NCBI GenBank assembly: GCA_027922465.2
Contig: BQMF02000584.1
Location: 124,001-188,000, forward strand
From: Turritopsis dohrnii
Taxonomy: Eukaryota; Cnidaria; Hydrozoa; Anthoathecata; Oceaniidae
Reading direction: 5' to 3'
Length of the DNA: 64,000 bases
Positions 1-10,872 of this stretch are shown here, in pieces. Position 1 is the first letter of the stretch; the number at the start of each line of letters is the position of its first letter. The translations under genes and the position numbers were made by a program. The notes below the pieces were generated by a model that did no database searches, was not told where the DNA came from, and worked only from the letters and a program-made list of their open reading frames with translations.

Positions 1-1384
1 TTACCCTGACTTTCATTATCAAATTTTTGAGAAGTGGAAAACGGGCTAAAGACAACATCAACATATAAGTGCGTTGAAAAAGTTTCAATGTCAAATTTCA
101 TATGTTTCAGAAAAATTAAAGAAAAAGGCAGGTATTTCTTTACAAAAAAAAAATATCAAAGAAACTTTGCTTCACACAGAAAAGATGAAAAGAAACCGAA
201 CAAAATGACGAGAAAGCCTCCTATATGTAGAAGAAAAATGCTCGAGACCATAATTGGATGCATGTATCAGTAAACGAATTCTAAACGAAGAAATAATTTC
301 TTATGTATCACAAAAAGACTGTTGAAATCTAAAATGCAAGTCATCAAAATCAGAAATTTTTAATTAACAAGCTGATATTCAATTATGATAATTGTAAACA
401 ACATTGTCTTTTCCATGCTTTCGCATTTTTGTGAGAAGGATAGTGGCGTAGTTACCACAAGGCCCTTCTCTATTTCAACTACTGTGTAAAAATAGCTGGA
501 TATGCATACCGTTTTAGTTGATTGCGATCATGGTTATTCGGAGGACAAGAATAAAGTAGCATTTGGAATGTTCATGATGATTTTTGTGTATCGTACTGAC
601 TTGGTTATTTTGTACTGTACCATCCCTACTGATTAAAAATATTTGATTTAGAAGAAAAAGGTGAAGGTTAATAGTTCCTTACTAAACAACATTTATTTCA
701 AAAATATTTCAACAATATCTTTTCGTTTGAAAATTCCACATGATTATCAAATGTAGCACAAACGTTTAACTGCTTGTGAATAATGCATTAATCGTTGCGA
801 AATTGTAATCCGTCATCAAAATCTGAGAGAAGGTACAATTATAACTCAAATTTAACATTTAAGATATTAAGATTTAAGATACATATATTTTCAACACTAA
901 GATAATACAATTATTTTCCGTAACGAATAGTCGTAAAGGAATAATATTTAAATACTATAGAGTTCGGAGAACTCGTAGAAGACCTTGTTGGTCTTATCAT
1001 CGAGAATCACCTGATCATTATTTGCTATGTTATCAAAGGTACAGACTTACTTCAATTATGTTCTAATTTTTTGCACTCAAACTAAAGTCACTTTATTTGT
1101 TTTCAAAAGCATTTTATTTAATAATAGGAGGTCGTAATGCTCTGACATGTAGAGATGTCTAATATGTAATCGTGAAATAAAAAGAAACGAGAAGTAAAGA
1201 GAACTCTTTAAGTATATACAACTACAACGTTTGGGTTACAGTATGTACAGTGACCGTAGTCGTAACTGCGCCGGATACGAAAAAGCCCTCGTGGGAGGAA
1301 ACGTACTCTTGGAACCATGCAGCAGTTACTAGCTCGCCAAGGTTACGAGCAAAATACTAACAATAAAGTATTTCAATTCCCGAT
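1..1384. other. Intergenic, no gene recognised
   Basis: A+T-rich sequence downstream of the innexin gene. A 79-codon open frame at 34-273 is lysine-rich with no recognisable domain or splice context, so it is not called. No repeat with clear termini was seen. Confidence 0.5.
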
Positions 1385-4300
1385 TTATTGGGTGGTTGGG
1401 TGGGCTGTCAGTGTAATAATGACGTAGTCGGAAGAAGGTATCATACTGCAGTTTGCGTGAATGGTTTGCAGTTGTCGAACCACTTCCAAATACAATGAGT
1501 CATTGTGGCGTCGAATCATTTCCAAATACTGTATCTCTCGCAAAGTTAAAGTGAGATATACATGTCGAGCATGTCGTAAAGACCCTGCTACAGTTACCAT
1601 ATGTTCCACCAAGCTGATATACAATCCAGTAATGGTGATAATGATGCCGAATACAATTAAAAACCATAGCACGATAAAAACATACTGTGACACCAGGTGT
1701 AATCTGCTTTCGCAAATGACTTTTTGTCCACCATAAGTTATGCTATCAATGGTGATTTCACGGATATCGCAAATCCAAACTGAAGGCAACAAAACATTAC
1801 CTATAAACGTTAAAGAGTAATGGTAACGTTGATTGCAAGAAATAAAAGACATAATGAGCATTTTTTTGAAACTTCTTACCTGGTGTAGGTTGGTCGTGCA
1901 TTTTGATGCCATGTGTCACCGAATTGTTATATCTACTCCATTTAATCCGATTCGGGATATAATTACTGAAGTTCCCATACAAAAAATAGTCACATAACCA
2001 AAACTCAACAATGCATATAAAAGCATGCAATGCTTTGATAAAAATGTTCACGCCAGTACGAGTTCGCATTTGTGATTTGGCATTGACTTTATAGTCGAAA
2101 TAGTTATCCATTATTAGTCTAATATTAGTTTCACCTTTTAGCATATTCTTCAAACTGATGATGTCTGAATTAGCGATCCTGGATAACAGACAGGGGAAGA
2201 AGCTTAGCAATGCTAGGCTTACAATGAAATAAGGCATCCATTGAAATTGCGTGTACAATGTTTTTACCATCGGTTTGCACTCTTTCACATCTAGATAAAA
2301 TTAACATTCTATACCCCACAGCTTTATCTTTGTGACGTAAAAAAAACAACTCATTTTCAACTTTAACGGTATCCTTATTTCATCATCTCGTTACAGTTAG
2401 TTCTAACCCAGCAGGCATTTCAACGTTGTATCAACGTTGGTTGGAAGTTGCAACGTTGGATAACGTTATAACAACGTTTCGGCAACGTTGGAATTCCAAC
2501 GTTGGATAAGCGACATTAGAATAACGTTGAAGTAACGTTGGAATTCCAACGTTGGATAAGCGACATTAGAATAACGTTGAAGTAACGTTGGAATTCCAAC
2601 GTTGGATAAGCGACATTAGAATAACGTTGAAGTAAAGTTGGAATTTTAACGTTGGATAAATGACATTAGAATAACGTTGAAGTAATGTCGGTTTTCTGAT
2701 GTTGATCAAACAACGTTAGATCGACGTTCGTTTTAGTCATGGTCGAAGACTTGTGTCTTTTTACTCCCTGAAAGACTTTCGAGAGGGTAGAGATTTCGTG
2801 TCTATAAGATGAGTGGAAGAGGGCAAGGCAAAATGATCTCTTTTTGAAAAAAACATTTCCTGTTTTTATCACATATTTTCATTGTCTATATTTCTATAAG
2901 GACATATTTTTTGCTTGTACATCTATCCCTTAACTTTCTATATCTTTACATTTTGTTTTTATGGTTGTTGATGTACTTTTCGATATGCGCGCGGTTTTTT
3001 GGTTGTTTTCCCGCCAAATCATGAAATAATCCAATCAAATTGAATTGCACACGCACTTCAGAAAGATTCACCAAGCGGCAAGGCCATGAATGTGTGGTAT
3101 GTTCTTTTGTAAATTTTGTTTCAAATTAAAAATTGATGTTGAATATGCTAGGAGAGCTATTGTTGTCGGTGTTTAGCAGGTTGCTGTGTTTCATTATAAA
3201 AGAAAACACAAAACAAAAACATAAAGTATATGTTTTCCATATCGATGAATCCTAGTTAATTATAATTAATTACGTTTTGTTGGTGGTATCTGATTACAAA
3301 CATTTGACATTTTAGAGAATTTTTGAAATTTGAATTTGCTTGCACTAAGATTCTTATACACTTAAGAATGTTTTTCAGAACAAGAGATATTGCAATGTTA
3401 ATGAAAAAGTATCAGAAAAACTGGAAATATACCTTGAAATTGCTGTAACTTTGAGAAGAATAGACCTGAAGTAGAGAAACTTTTACAAAAAGAAATTTCC
3501 ACTACAGTAATTTTTGTGTTTTAGTTGTCGTCACTGTGTATATTTTAGATCAAATTTTAACAGGATTCATAAAAACATGCAATATTTTCCTATAAAGTTG
3601 TGAAATTTTATTATTGCGTGTACATTGGATAACCATAAGAAAAATATATCATTTTAAATAATTACATTGTATAACTATCATCAATCTGATACTCAGGTAG
3701 ATTTTGTCCTTAAAGCAGGAGAGAATTGAGTTTAACACCACAAAAGAACTTTTTTGTACCTATTATGAATTGAAGATGTTCATGGTCAAATTATAAGATT
3801 TCCCTTACAATTTTTGAGACCGAAATGCGACTTATATTTCCTATTATACAACTGAGTATTTTTTTTTTTGCGCAACACAACAACTACAGTCACTTTTAAT
3901 CGAAATTTTTCGATCGAAAATTTTAGAGGAGAACAATTTCTGCTACAAATATTTCGATTATAGAATTCTACATAAAAACTTAAACTTACTTAGCTGGTTT
4001 TCATATTCAATGGGAGATTAACAATACAGCAGTTAGTTCGAAAGCAACCACAAGTAGAAACCGTCTGCTATAATTCTTTTTTCTAAATTGTTCGAAATCC
4101 TGTCGAACAATTTAGAAAAAAGTGGGCAAAAACGTAAGGCGGTCAAAAAAGAATCCTTTGAAGAAACTAATTTATATGATGCGATTACAAGTGAGATTCA
4201 TTAACTTGATTTAAAGTATAAGAGAAGGTTAAAATAATTATCGATCTGAATGACCATATGAATTGGACTGCATCACTTAAAAGTACTTTTATTTTAGCCG

Positions 4301-6110
4301 CTGTAATGGATACTTTCAAGAAAGTTACCAAAGCAAAGCTTCATCTTGTGATTATGGACCAGCTGAAATATGCACCAGACTGCATGGACGGTGGAGGCCG
4401 AAAGACACGGGAATCCATCTCAGATAAGGCTGCAAATGATGAAGGAGACGACGCGGGAAACGACATCGACGACGACGACTTACAACATGATTAAATTTTA
4501 TCTATTTATTTAAGTAGTTATTGTATGATGTGGAAAGATATTAATTAAGTATTATTGTGAATATGTTCTTATAATAAGACAAAAGAATTTCAGCGTGACA
4601 ATAAGATTGTTTTTTGTGTGTCGGTTAGTTCCTTGGGTTAGCCGCTATCCACTTTGTTAAAGATGAAAATCTGTGTCAATAACAACATTAAATTAAGAAT
4701 CATCTACTCGGCTACCAGTTCAGACAATAAAGTGAAACGAAGCTATTTTTATCTGAATTTTAGCATTATCAACGTTGAAACAACGTTGAAACAACGTTAT
4801 TCGACGTTGTTTCAACGTTGCTATAACGTTGTAATCTGACGTGGTTTCAACGTTGAAAATCTGACGTCGGATTTTGTTTCATTTTCAACTGTGAATCAAC
4901 GTTTGTTCAACGTTGGACATCAACTTCAACACAACGTTGATACAACGTTGAAATGCCTGCTGGGAATACTTACCTTTCCCACGATTGCCGGTTTTACAAA
5001 GCGTGCCGTCGCTGTTTATCCCGTCCACTTCGATATTGCGTGGTATGCCGTAGTACGCACATTCAGACAACCTTTCTTTTAGTTCTGGGTATACGTACAA
5101 GCCTTGATTCCAGCATGTCCTATCAACATTATCCGACCCTAACAAGATAAGATTTCACCTTCATAACGATTTATGTTCCATTTCATCTAGTGTGTTTAAG
5201 ATAGTGATGGTAATATGATATGTGTAAGAAAGTAAATAATAAACTCCGTGCGTTATTAAGAATACGTAAATTCTTAGATACACAAAAAGCTGATATTTTC
5301 TGCTTTTTATTTTACGTTGTCCATTAATTTGGATGTTTTCGCTACAGGGAAATTTCCAAAAAATTGAGCCTACGCAAGTCAGAGCATTATTCAACTAATA
5401 TAACTGGAGAAGAACTGTACTCTGTTGTAACTGTACCTATTGACACTATTTGTTTAAGGCTGATTTTAGCAGAGGTATCCAAAGAAAAATGCTAATTGGG
5501 AATATTGGATCGGAAATTTGAATTGTTCAATATCAGATTTTGTAAGAAACTTAATATAGCTTATATAGCTTATATATGGCATTATGGATAGAAGATAATT
5601 AATATACTTTAAAGTCAGAAATTCGCGGGAAGAAATTTTCGCGAATTTCGCGAATGGACCCTTAATTCGCGAAATTAAATTCCCGCGAAAAAAAAAATCG
5701 ATTTTGCGCTGATTGGCGAAGTTTCATCGAACGAATTACTGATAAATCGAACGAATTACTGATTAAATCTATTGTTTATTTAATTTACTGATAAATTTAT
5801 CAGAAATTATCACTTGTTATGATTTTCCCTCAAACCGTCACAAATACTTCGAAAAAAATATTTTTCACCAGTTCGCGAAAATTAATTCCCGCGAAATACA
5901 AAAAATGATGCTGGGAATTTACGTACTGAATCTGCTAGATTCTGGCACAATGCAATTTACATTGTCATCAAACCAACTTATACCAGTGCACAAAGCTGCG
6001 ATTATGAAGATTTTCTTCATGAAAATGCTATTGTACTGATCAGTCAACGTGTCGTGTCCGGCCTTGATGTCAACCGATAGAAGCTCCTGTGTTATAATTT
6101 CTAAAGCCAT
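1385..6110 (-). CDS. Innexin gap-junction channel protein, four exons
   Basis: Innexins form gap junctions and hemichannels in the plasma membrane of invertebrates. Coding exons on the minus strand are 6110-5927, 5138-4974, 2290-1880 and 1800-1385. All three introns are GT-AG and phase 1, and the exons join into an uninterrupted frame of 391 residues, a usual innexin length. Exon 1 has the N-terminus and first membrane segment, ending near NVNCIVP. Exon 2 is the first extracellular loop, with TCWNQGLYVYPEL and YYGIP and cysteines about 20 residues apart. Exon 3 starts the second membrane segment with QFQWMPYFIVSLALL. Exon 4 has the second loop cysteines and the fourth membrane segment (YVFIVLWFLIVFG). 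The ATG at 6110 is the first in frame and gives a typical short cytoplasmic N-terminus. The stop TAA lies within an AATAAA. A Helitron 3' end sits about 50 bases upstream of the ATG. The innexin call is firm; the subtype is not known. Confidence 0.9.
2491..2690. repeat. 50-bp tandem repeat, four copies
   Basis: A 50-base unit beginning GAATTCCAACGTTGG repeats at 2491, 2541, 2591 and 2641. The first three copies are nearly identical and the fourth has several substitutions. Each unit carries AACGTT palindromes like those of the transposon terminus, so the array is part of the left subterminal region of the element at 2407-4964. Confidence 0.92.
4076..4122. repeat. Perfect 20-bp hairpin inside the TIR transposon
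   Basis: CTTTTTTCTAAATTGTTCGA is followed after 7 bases by its exact reverse complement. It could be a foldback insertion or a structured part of the element. No function is evident. Confidence 0.8.
5619..5896. mobile_element. Foldback MITE with TTCGCGGGA termini, in innexin intron 1
   Basis: The ends form an imperfect inverted repeat (left ATTCGCGGGAAGAAATTTTC, right complement ATTTCGCGGGAATTAATTTT), with extra TTCGCGAA motifs inside. It has no coding capacity. It lies in the intron between the first two innexin exons and ends about 30 bases from the exon-1 donor at 5926, leaving that donor (GTACGT) intact. Confidence 0.7.
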
Positions 6111-6157
6111 AACGTAAGCGCAGGTCTTGTCTCGTTCCTCTGATGTTTCAAATCTAC

Positions 6158-6365
6158 TTATGGTTCTGTGTTATATATTGCATTTCTTTACATTAAAGTT
6201 ACTTCTCTTTTGCGTATAAATATATATTCTGAGCCATGTTGCTATTTGTTTTTGTTTTAAATCTTTTGAATGTACGAAATGAATTAAAAATTATTAAAAA
6301 CTTAAATCCTGCGACACAACACATGCTTAACATGGGTGGCGAGCGACGCCGCCCTGGGCGTCTAG
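6158..6365 (+). mobile_element. Helitron 3'-end fragment upstream of the innexin start
   Basis: The sequence matches the 3' part of the Helitron copies at 57190-57400 and, inverted, 20420-20640. It ends with a GC-rich hairpin (GACGCC/GGCGTC) running into CTAG at 6362-6365, the canonical CTRR Helitron terminus. The next element's 5' TC starts at 6366. Only the 3' end is present. It is a possible source of promoter or 5' UTR sequence for the innexin on the other strand. Confidence 0.8.
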
Positions 6366-6565
6366 TCTACTTATGATAATCCGCAATCGTGTGTAACACA
6401 TTAACTTAGAGAGTGATAGTTTTTTTAAAAAGTTACGGCCAGAATCTTCTTAATCGTGGTCATATAGCGGCAGTTAGACCACGCAAGACACATTCACGAT
6501 TAGTATAATAGCACGTGGCATCTAACGTCAGTTATTTTTAAGCCAATCAAAACGCAAGAGATAAT

Positions 6566-8281
6566 ATGAAGAATGATATTATTCCACTGGATGATGATAC
6601 ATTATTTCAATTAGAGCAAAACCATCCTGACTCAAGTCCTGCAATTTCAGAAATAATTTTAAAAGGCGAAGCTGAAAGAATACACTACACAGCATTCAAC
6701 GAAATTGACGAAGACCTTGTATTGAAGATGACGTCAATTACAAAGGGAGGAGCTGGACCATCAGGTTTAGATGCGGAAGGATGGAGGAGAATACTCACTT
6801 CTTCACAATATGGTACGTCAACATCTGATTTAAGAAAAACTTTTGCTGCTGTTATAAGAAAGTTATGTACTGAAGAGATGCCGATAGGAAATGGTTCTAC
6901 ATCTATAGATGCGTTTCTATCTTGCAGATTAATACCACTTAACAAAAACCCGGTTGTTAGACCTATAGGTGTCGGCGAGGTTTTACGAAGAATAGCAGGA
7001 AAAGTTGTTATGTCCATTGCTAAACAATATGTTACAAACGCTACCGGCTCAATTCAGTTATGTGCAGGACAAGACTCAGGTGCTGAAGCAGCCATACACG
7101 CCATGCATGATATCTTTAAAGAAGATGAAACTGAGGCTGTTATTCTGGTGGATGCTGAAAATGCATTTAATTCTATGAATCGAGATGCTATGATAAAGAA
7201 TATTTCAATATTGTGTCCAATTCTCCATACATTTGTTCACAACTGTTACTGCATCCCGAGTTCGTTATATATAATTGGAGGAAAAGAAATCAAATCCAAG
7301 GAAGGCATAACACAAGGGGACCCTACTTCTATGGCTTCTTATGCGCTTGGTCTCACACCGTTATTGAGACAGTTCTTGAGATTCGTTAGTACTTGCAGTG
7401 AATCAGTTAGAGAGGTAGCTTTTGCAGATGATATTACATTGTCAGGAAAAATTGAAGATCTGAAAATAACGTGGGATGAGTTAACAAACGAAGGAAGGAA
7501 GTATGGTTACAACCCAAAAGCGAGTAAATCGCACTTAATTGTAAAAGTGAAATTCATCAGCAAAGCTCACATCATCTTTGGCAATACTGATATCAACATA
7601 ACAACTGATGGAGAGAGACATCTTGGTGCTGTTATCGGATCCGAAAACTTCAAAGTGAAATACATAGATCAGATGGTAAGCAATTGGAAAAATCAACTTG
7701 AAACGTTATCACAAATTGCTGAAATTGAACCACAGGCTGCTTATGCTTACTTTGTGTCAGGTTTCAATAACAAGTTAACTTACTTTTTGAGGACAGTTCC
7801 GAAGATTAACGAGCAAATAAAACCAATTGAAGTTACAATAAGAGATAAGTTCATACCTGCGATAACTGGAGGACATATATGTTCGGAATTAGAGCGAGAA
7901 TTACTAACTTTGCCTGTAAGGATGGGTCGATTGGCAATTACAGATTTCACAAAGACAGCAGGAGTAGAATATGAGAATTCGAGGAAGATAACAGAGAATT
8001 TGGTTGAAGCAGTCAAGAAATAAGAAATGACATATTCTATTGAGAAGAAGCAAATTAGTCAGATTAAGAATGAGATAAGATCAAAGAAGGACAAAGCTAA
8101 TGAAGAAATTTTAGAAAATCTTAAACAACAAATGAGTACTTCGCAGAAAAGACTACTAGAAGTGAACAGTGAGAAAAGAGGATCCAGCTGGTTAAATGTA
8201 TTACCCAACCCAAAATTTGGTTTCGATCTTAACAAGCAACAATTTTGGGATGCAATCAATACAATTTATTTTACAGACTGA
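6566..8281 (+). pseudogene. Non-LTR-type reverse transcriptase fragment, one in-frame stop, 3' truncated
   Basis: A 485-codon frame shows reverse transcriptase motifs in order: RPIGVGEVLRRIAGK, motif A ILVDAENAFNSMNR with the first catalytic Asp, motif B GITQGDPTSMASYALG, and motif C AFADDIT with the paired Asp. It stops at TAA (8021-8023), but the same frame resumes two codons later and runs to 8281 with SSWLNVLPNPKFGFDLN, a stretch I associate with the C-terminal part of this RT family. No endonuclease or N-terminal region is present. The frame stops exactly where an inverted Helitron 5' end begins, so the insert is truncated there. The exact retroelement clade is not known to me. It is probably a captured or nested fragment and not a working gene, although the long open frame implies recent arrival or past constraint. 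Confidence 0.78.
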
Positions 8282-8321
8282 AAAAAGCCGATGCACACGC
8301 AGCGCGTATTTTTATTTTTGA
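8282..8321 (-). repeat. Inverted Helitron 5' end bounding the RT fragment
   Basis: Read on the minus strand, the segment gives A|TC at 8321, then AATACGCGCTG, TGCATC and GCTTTTTTCA. This closely matches the 5' end of the 8.1-kb Helitron at 20353. It faces the 5' end at 6366, so the RT lies between two convergent Helitron 5' termini. Confidence 0.65.
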
Positions 8322-8495
8322 TGGGTTTAAGATCTTCCAAGTAAAACGACTGTTCTGCGCTCCTATATCTAAAGTTTAAAGTACTTACAGCACTGATACC
8401 CTTTCTGTTCATCATGCTGTGATTTAATTTTTCGACACCAGGTTTGAGACGTCACTTTCAGAATTAAAACCCGTAAAAAAATTTTACACGGGATA

Positions 8496-8694
8496 CTACA
8501 ATCCCGGACAAAAATTATGGCAAAACTGATGTTTTTCAAGAAGACTTCAAATACCCCCTCCCCCAGCATCAATGTTTTGAGTTGTGTCCAGCCAGGGGCC
8601 CCAACGAACATTGATAACATTGATGGTGGGGGAAGGGGGGCCTCATGACGTGAATTTTGTGCTTATTGCCACAATATATTGTCCGGGATTGTAG
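8496..8694. mobile_element. 199-bp foldback MITE with TA target duplication
   Basis: The ends CTACAATCCCGGACAA and TTGTCCGGGATTGTAG are exact inverse complements, flanked on both sides by TA. The interior also folds (CCCCCAGCATCAATGTT against AACATTGATGGTGGGGG) and is unusually GC-rich. The TA duplication fits Tc1/mariner- or PIF-type mobilisation. It splits the presumed Helitron 3' terminus. Confidence 0.8.
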
Positions 8695-8700
8695 TACTAA

Positions 8701-9476
8701 CGTAATTAAGAATGAAAAAAAAAGTTCATGTAAGATTTTCCCCTTGGGTATCGTTGCTTTTAAAATACAACACAAATATCATTATTACATGGTTTTAAAG
8801 CAAGGCAAGATCTGCTATGACGTAATTTCCGAAAAGGTCTATTGTGAGCCGACTCAAAAGCAAAACAGATACTCCGAATTAAAGGTCCAACATCAGTAAT
8901 AGACCATGAGATCAGGGTGAAAAATTTCAGATTTGAGTTTCAATCTTAGGGAGGACGGGATTTGAGGCTTTTTGATCCCTTAGAGGGTATGTACACTACG
9001 AAAATGGTGTATAGCAAGTTTCCATTGGTAGCTAACCCCATTATAAAGGGACATTTTCGGGACAGGGTGCCAAAACATCAAGAAATCAGAAATTTGGTTC
9101 TGCTTTTGAGTAACACTTTTTCTTCAACATTTATGACAGTTTTTTGTTTTGAAACATTTTAAAGGTTATAATTTTACTATTTTACAATAATATTATCGTT
9201 TTCAGGCAATGCAGTCATCCACAGGGTGCCAGACAAAAGTAGCTAATATTTTGTTGTAGCTGTAAGACCTCAGACTGATGTAAAACAGGTTTTAAGTAGC
9301 AATGCAATGTCTTCTCGAAGTTCTAAATAAGTTTTAAAATGTTTCCACATTTCTTTTTAGCTGTGAAGTCAACAACTGGGTGCAAAAAAGCAAAATATCT
9401 TTGTAATTTTTGCACCCAGTTTGGTGTAACTGAGTTACATATTTTCTAGATATGAATAGAAAAAAATAGAATAAAC
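8701..9476. other. Intergenic, no gene recognised
   Basis: No splice-supported coding exon was seen. Open frames near 8657-8899 and 8962-9162 show no domain. A short inverted pair TGGGTGCAAAAA/TTTTTGCACCCA lies at 9379-9420. Confidence 0.4.
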
Positions 9477-9982
9477 ATGGAAAGCTGTTTTTTACATTAT
9501 CAATCAATAAGTAACAAGGAGAAATTATTGTCTTTGAGCGATGAAGGTGCATGGTTAAAGATTTTGGAAGCAGGGAAAATTAGAAAAAATGAGAAAGTTA
9601 TTGCATTGGAAGGAACAGTAAAGAAGGATGAATATCCTGTAATGAAATATCACAAAAGTTGTCGAGCAATGTTCACAATGACAGGGCCGTAATTTCTTCA
9701 AAAATATTGAGGGGGCTAAAAAAATGGAGCGAGCGAGAAAATATTTTGAGTAGGGGCTCGGGGCCGCTGTAAGCCCACCAGCAGGGGTTTTAGGGGTCGG
9801 AGCCTCCTCATGAAAAGTTTTCCCTAATACTTTACTTCAATTTTTCTTAAAATCATTCCTAATTCTAGCTTTTTAGTGTTTTAAAAACATTTTTTTTTCA
9901 ATCAAAAAATATTTGAGGGGCTTCAGCCCCCCTAGACCACCCCCCAGAAATTACGGCCCTGAATGAAGAGACAGTTAGAAAG
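9477..9982 (+). pseudogene. Decayed first exon of a TE-associated cnidarian-type protein, split by a MITE
   Basis: The ATG at 9477 opens MESCFLHYQSISNKEK... through KYHKSCRAMFTM. The frame is cut at 9681 by a 280-bp MITE. If the MITE and one copy of its target duplication are ignored, the frame continues KRQLER to a GTAAAG donor at 9983. The YHKSCRAMFT pattern resembles the N-terminal module of multicopy uncharacterised proteins in cnidarian genomes, like the one at 31621-36680. No downstream exon of the same gene was identified with confidence. Confidence 0.5.
9682..9961. mobile_element. 280-bp MITE with CAGGGCCGTAATTTCT ends
   Basis: The exact 16-base TIR CAGGGCCGTAATTTCT is flanked by a 5-base duplication AATGA (9677-9681 and 9962-9966). 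There is no coding capacity. The CAGGG terminus with a 5-bp duplication is consistent with the hAT5 group, from memory of that group. It was inserted into a coding exon. Confidence 0.88.
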
Positions 9983-10344
9983 GTAAAGTGTTAGGCATAT
10001 AGTCAATAATACAATGATTGATTTAGTTGAAAACCAGTTTATAGCCTTAGAGAGATAATTATAGATATTAGTATTTCCAGGTTTGTAACTGTTGTAGCAG
10101 CTTACTGTAAAGACTAGAAAATGTATAGTTGCCCCGAATTGTATTGAATAAAAATTATTTTAAGATTTATGGGTTTGCCAGGTAGTAAAAGCCTTCTAAA
10201 ATGTCATTAAACAATGACAAAACAGGGCTCAGTCCTAGCATTATGAAAGTGCTTTAATTTTTTTATTTTTGGATAGCGTGAGTTAGTACAGTCTGTTCGT
10301 ACCTGACATTAATCTATGGTTATTCCCCTCTCTGGTAGCTGGAG

Positions 10345-10440
10345 GGGAGTTCATTCATTCATTCATCTTTATTTATTTGAAATGTAGGTTAAAAAAATAC
10401 AGTTACAAACTGATGTGGACCTACACTCGGGTTCACAACT
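10345..10440 (-). repeat. LINE/SINE-like 3' tail (GAATGAAT run)
   Basis: On the minus strand a short transcript-like tail ends in AAATAAAGATGAATGAATG. This resembles the simple-repeat tail left by a truncated non-LTR element. A similar TTATTCATTC tail occurs on the plus strand at about 42360-42390. No body was recognised. Confidence 0.35.
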
Positions 10441-10516
10441 TGATTAAATGCAGTTTTCATTTCATTCAAAATCTATTGGAGCTAGAAAAGTGAGTGAATT
10501 ACTTTATATGTTATAG

Positions 10517-10650
10517 AATTGGGGATAACAGCTGACAAGGACATCGCATTGATAACACCAGAGATTTTAAAGGAATTGTTCCCAGGAATGAACAATATCC
10601 TATTACGCATGAGGGTGGTGTCTGTCATCTCCAAAGCTCATCAGGAAAGT
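10517..10650 (+). pseudogene. Orphan coding exon, SAM-like
   Basis: TTATAG acceptor at 10511-10516; 134 bases open in the frame ITADKDIALITPEILKELFP...; donor GTAAAT after 10650. The residues resemble the end of a SAM-like helical domain in SAMD3-like, TE-associated proteins, like the pseudogene at 22850. No neighbouring exon in register was found. Low certainty. Confidence 0.35.
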
Positions 10651-10872
10651 GTAAATTGTCTATATACATGGAAAACTGTGGTTTTTTTTATCTTTTTGAT
10701 TATATTTTATCAGCTTAAAATCTTTAAGTGTGTGTATAATGTATAAATGTATCATGTAAGACTTTACTTTCTAGCATTTTTGCTTTTTAATTTGATTTAG
10801 TTTACTTCGATGCCTCTTTCATCACCTTCACCGTTAGTAAGTATAAATTTGTTGATTCAGAAAATGTACTTT

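Larger units (their letters stand above)
2407..4964. mobile_element. 2.6-kb TIR DNA transposon with CAACGTTG-rich ends, in innexin intron 2
   Basis: Both ends carry the same 33-base terminal inverted repeat starting CCCAGCAGGCATTTCAACG; the right copy ends ...GCCTGCTGGG at 4964 and no mismatch was seen. Behind each terminus lies a dense array of CAACGTTG, AACGTT and TAACGTTA motifs (about 2420-2720 left, 4766-4950 right). The interior (2720-4760) shows no recognisable transposase. A 78-codon acidic-tailed frame at 4258-4494 is unassigned. The element is likely non-autonomous. A target duplication could not be settled (flanks TCTAA and AATAC). The superfamily is unknown to me. Confidence 0.88.
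6366..8700 (+). mobile_element. Helitron-like element carrying a reverse transcriptase fragment
   Basis: The 5' end at 6366 (TCTACTTATGATAATCC) continues with motifs of this window's Helitron family: AATCCGCAATCGTG, TTAGAGAGTGATA, then CACGTGGCAT and ACGTCAGTTATTT. A candidate 3' end is the hairpin CCCGTAAAAAAATTTTACACGGG at 8470-8492, followed by ATACTA, split by a foldback MITE at 8496-8694. It resembles the 3' hairpin of the 8.1-kb Helitron. A second, inverted Helitron 5' end at 8282-8321 lies inside, so the element is a composite. The 5' end is firm and the 3' end is inference. Confidence 0.6.

Noticed and set aside
34..273. 79-codon open frame as a gene
   Set aside because: Low-complexity lysine-rich frame without domain, splice context or neighbours.
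4258..4494. 78-codon acidic-tailed frame as a transposase remnant
   Set aside because: No catalytic motif is visible and the length is within chance. Mentioned only within the transposon entry.
6566..8281. Domesticated host reverse transcriptase gene
   Set aside because: The frame has an internal stop, lacks its expected C-terminal end, and is bounded exactly by Helitron sequence.
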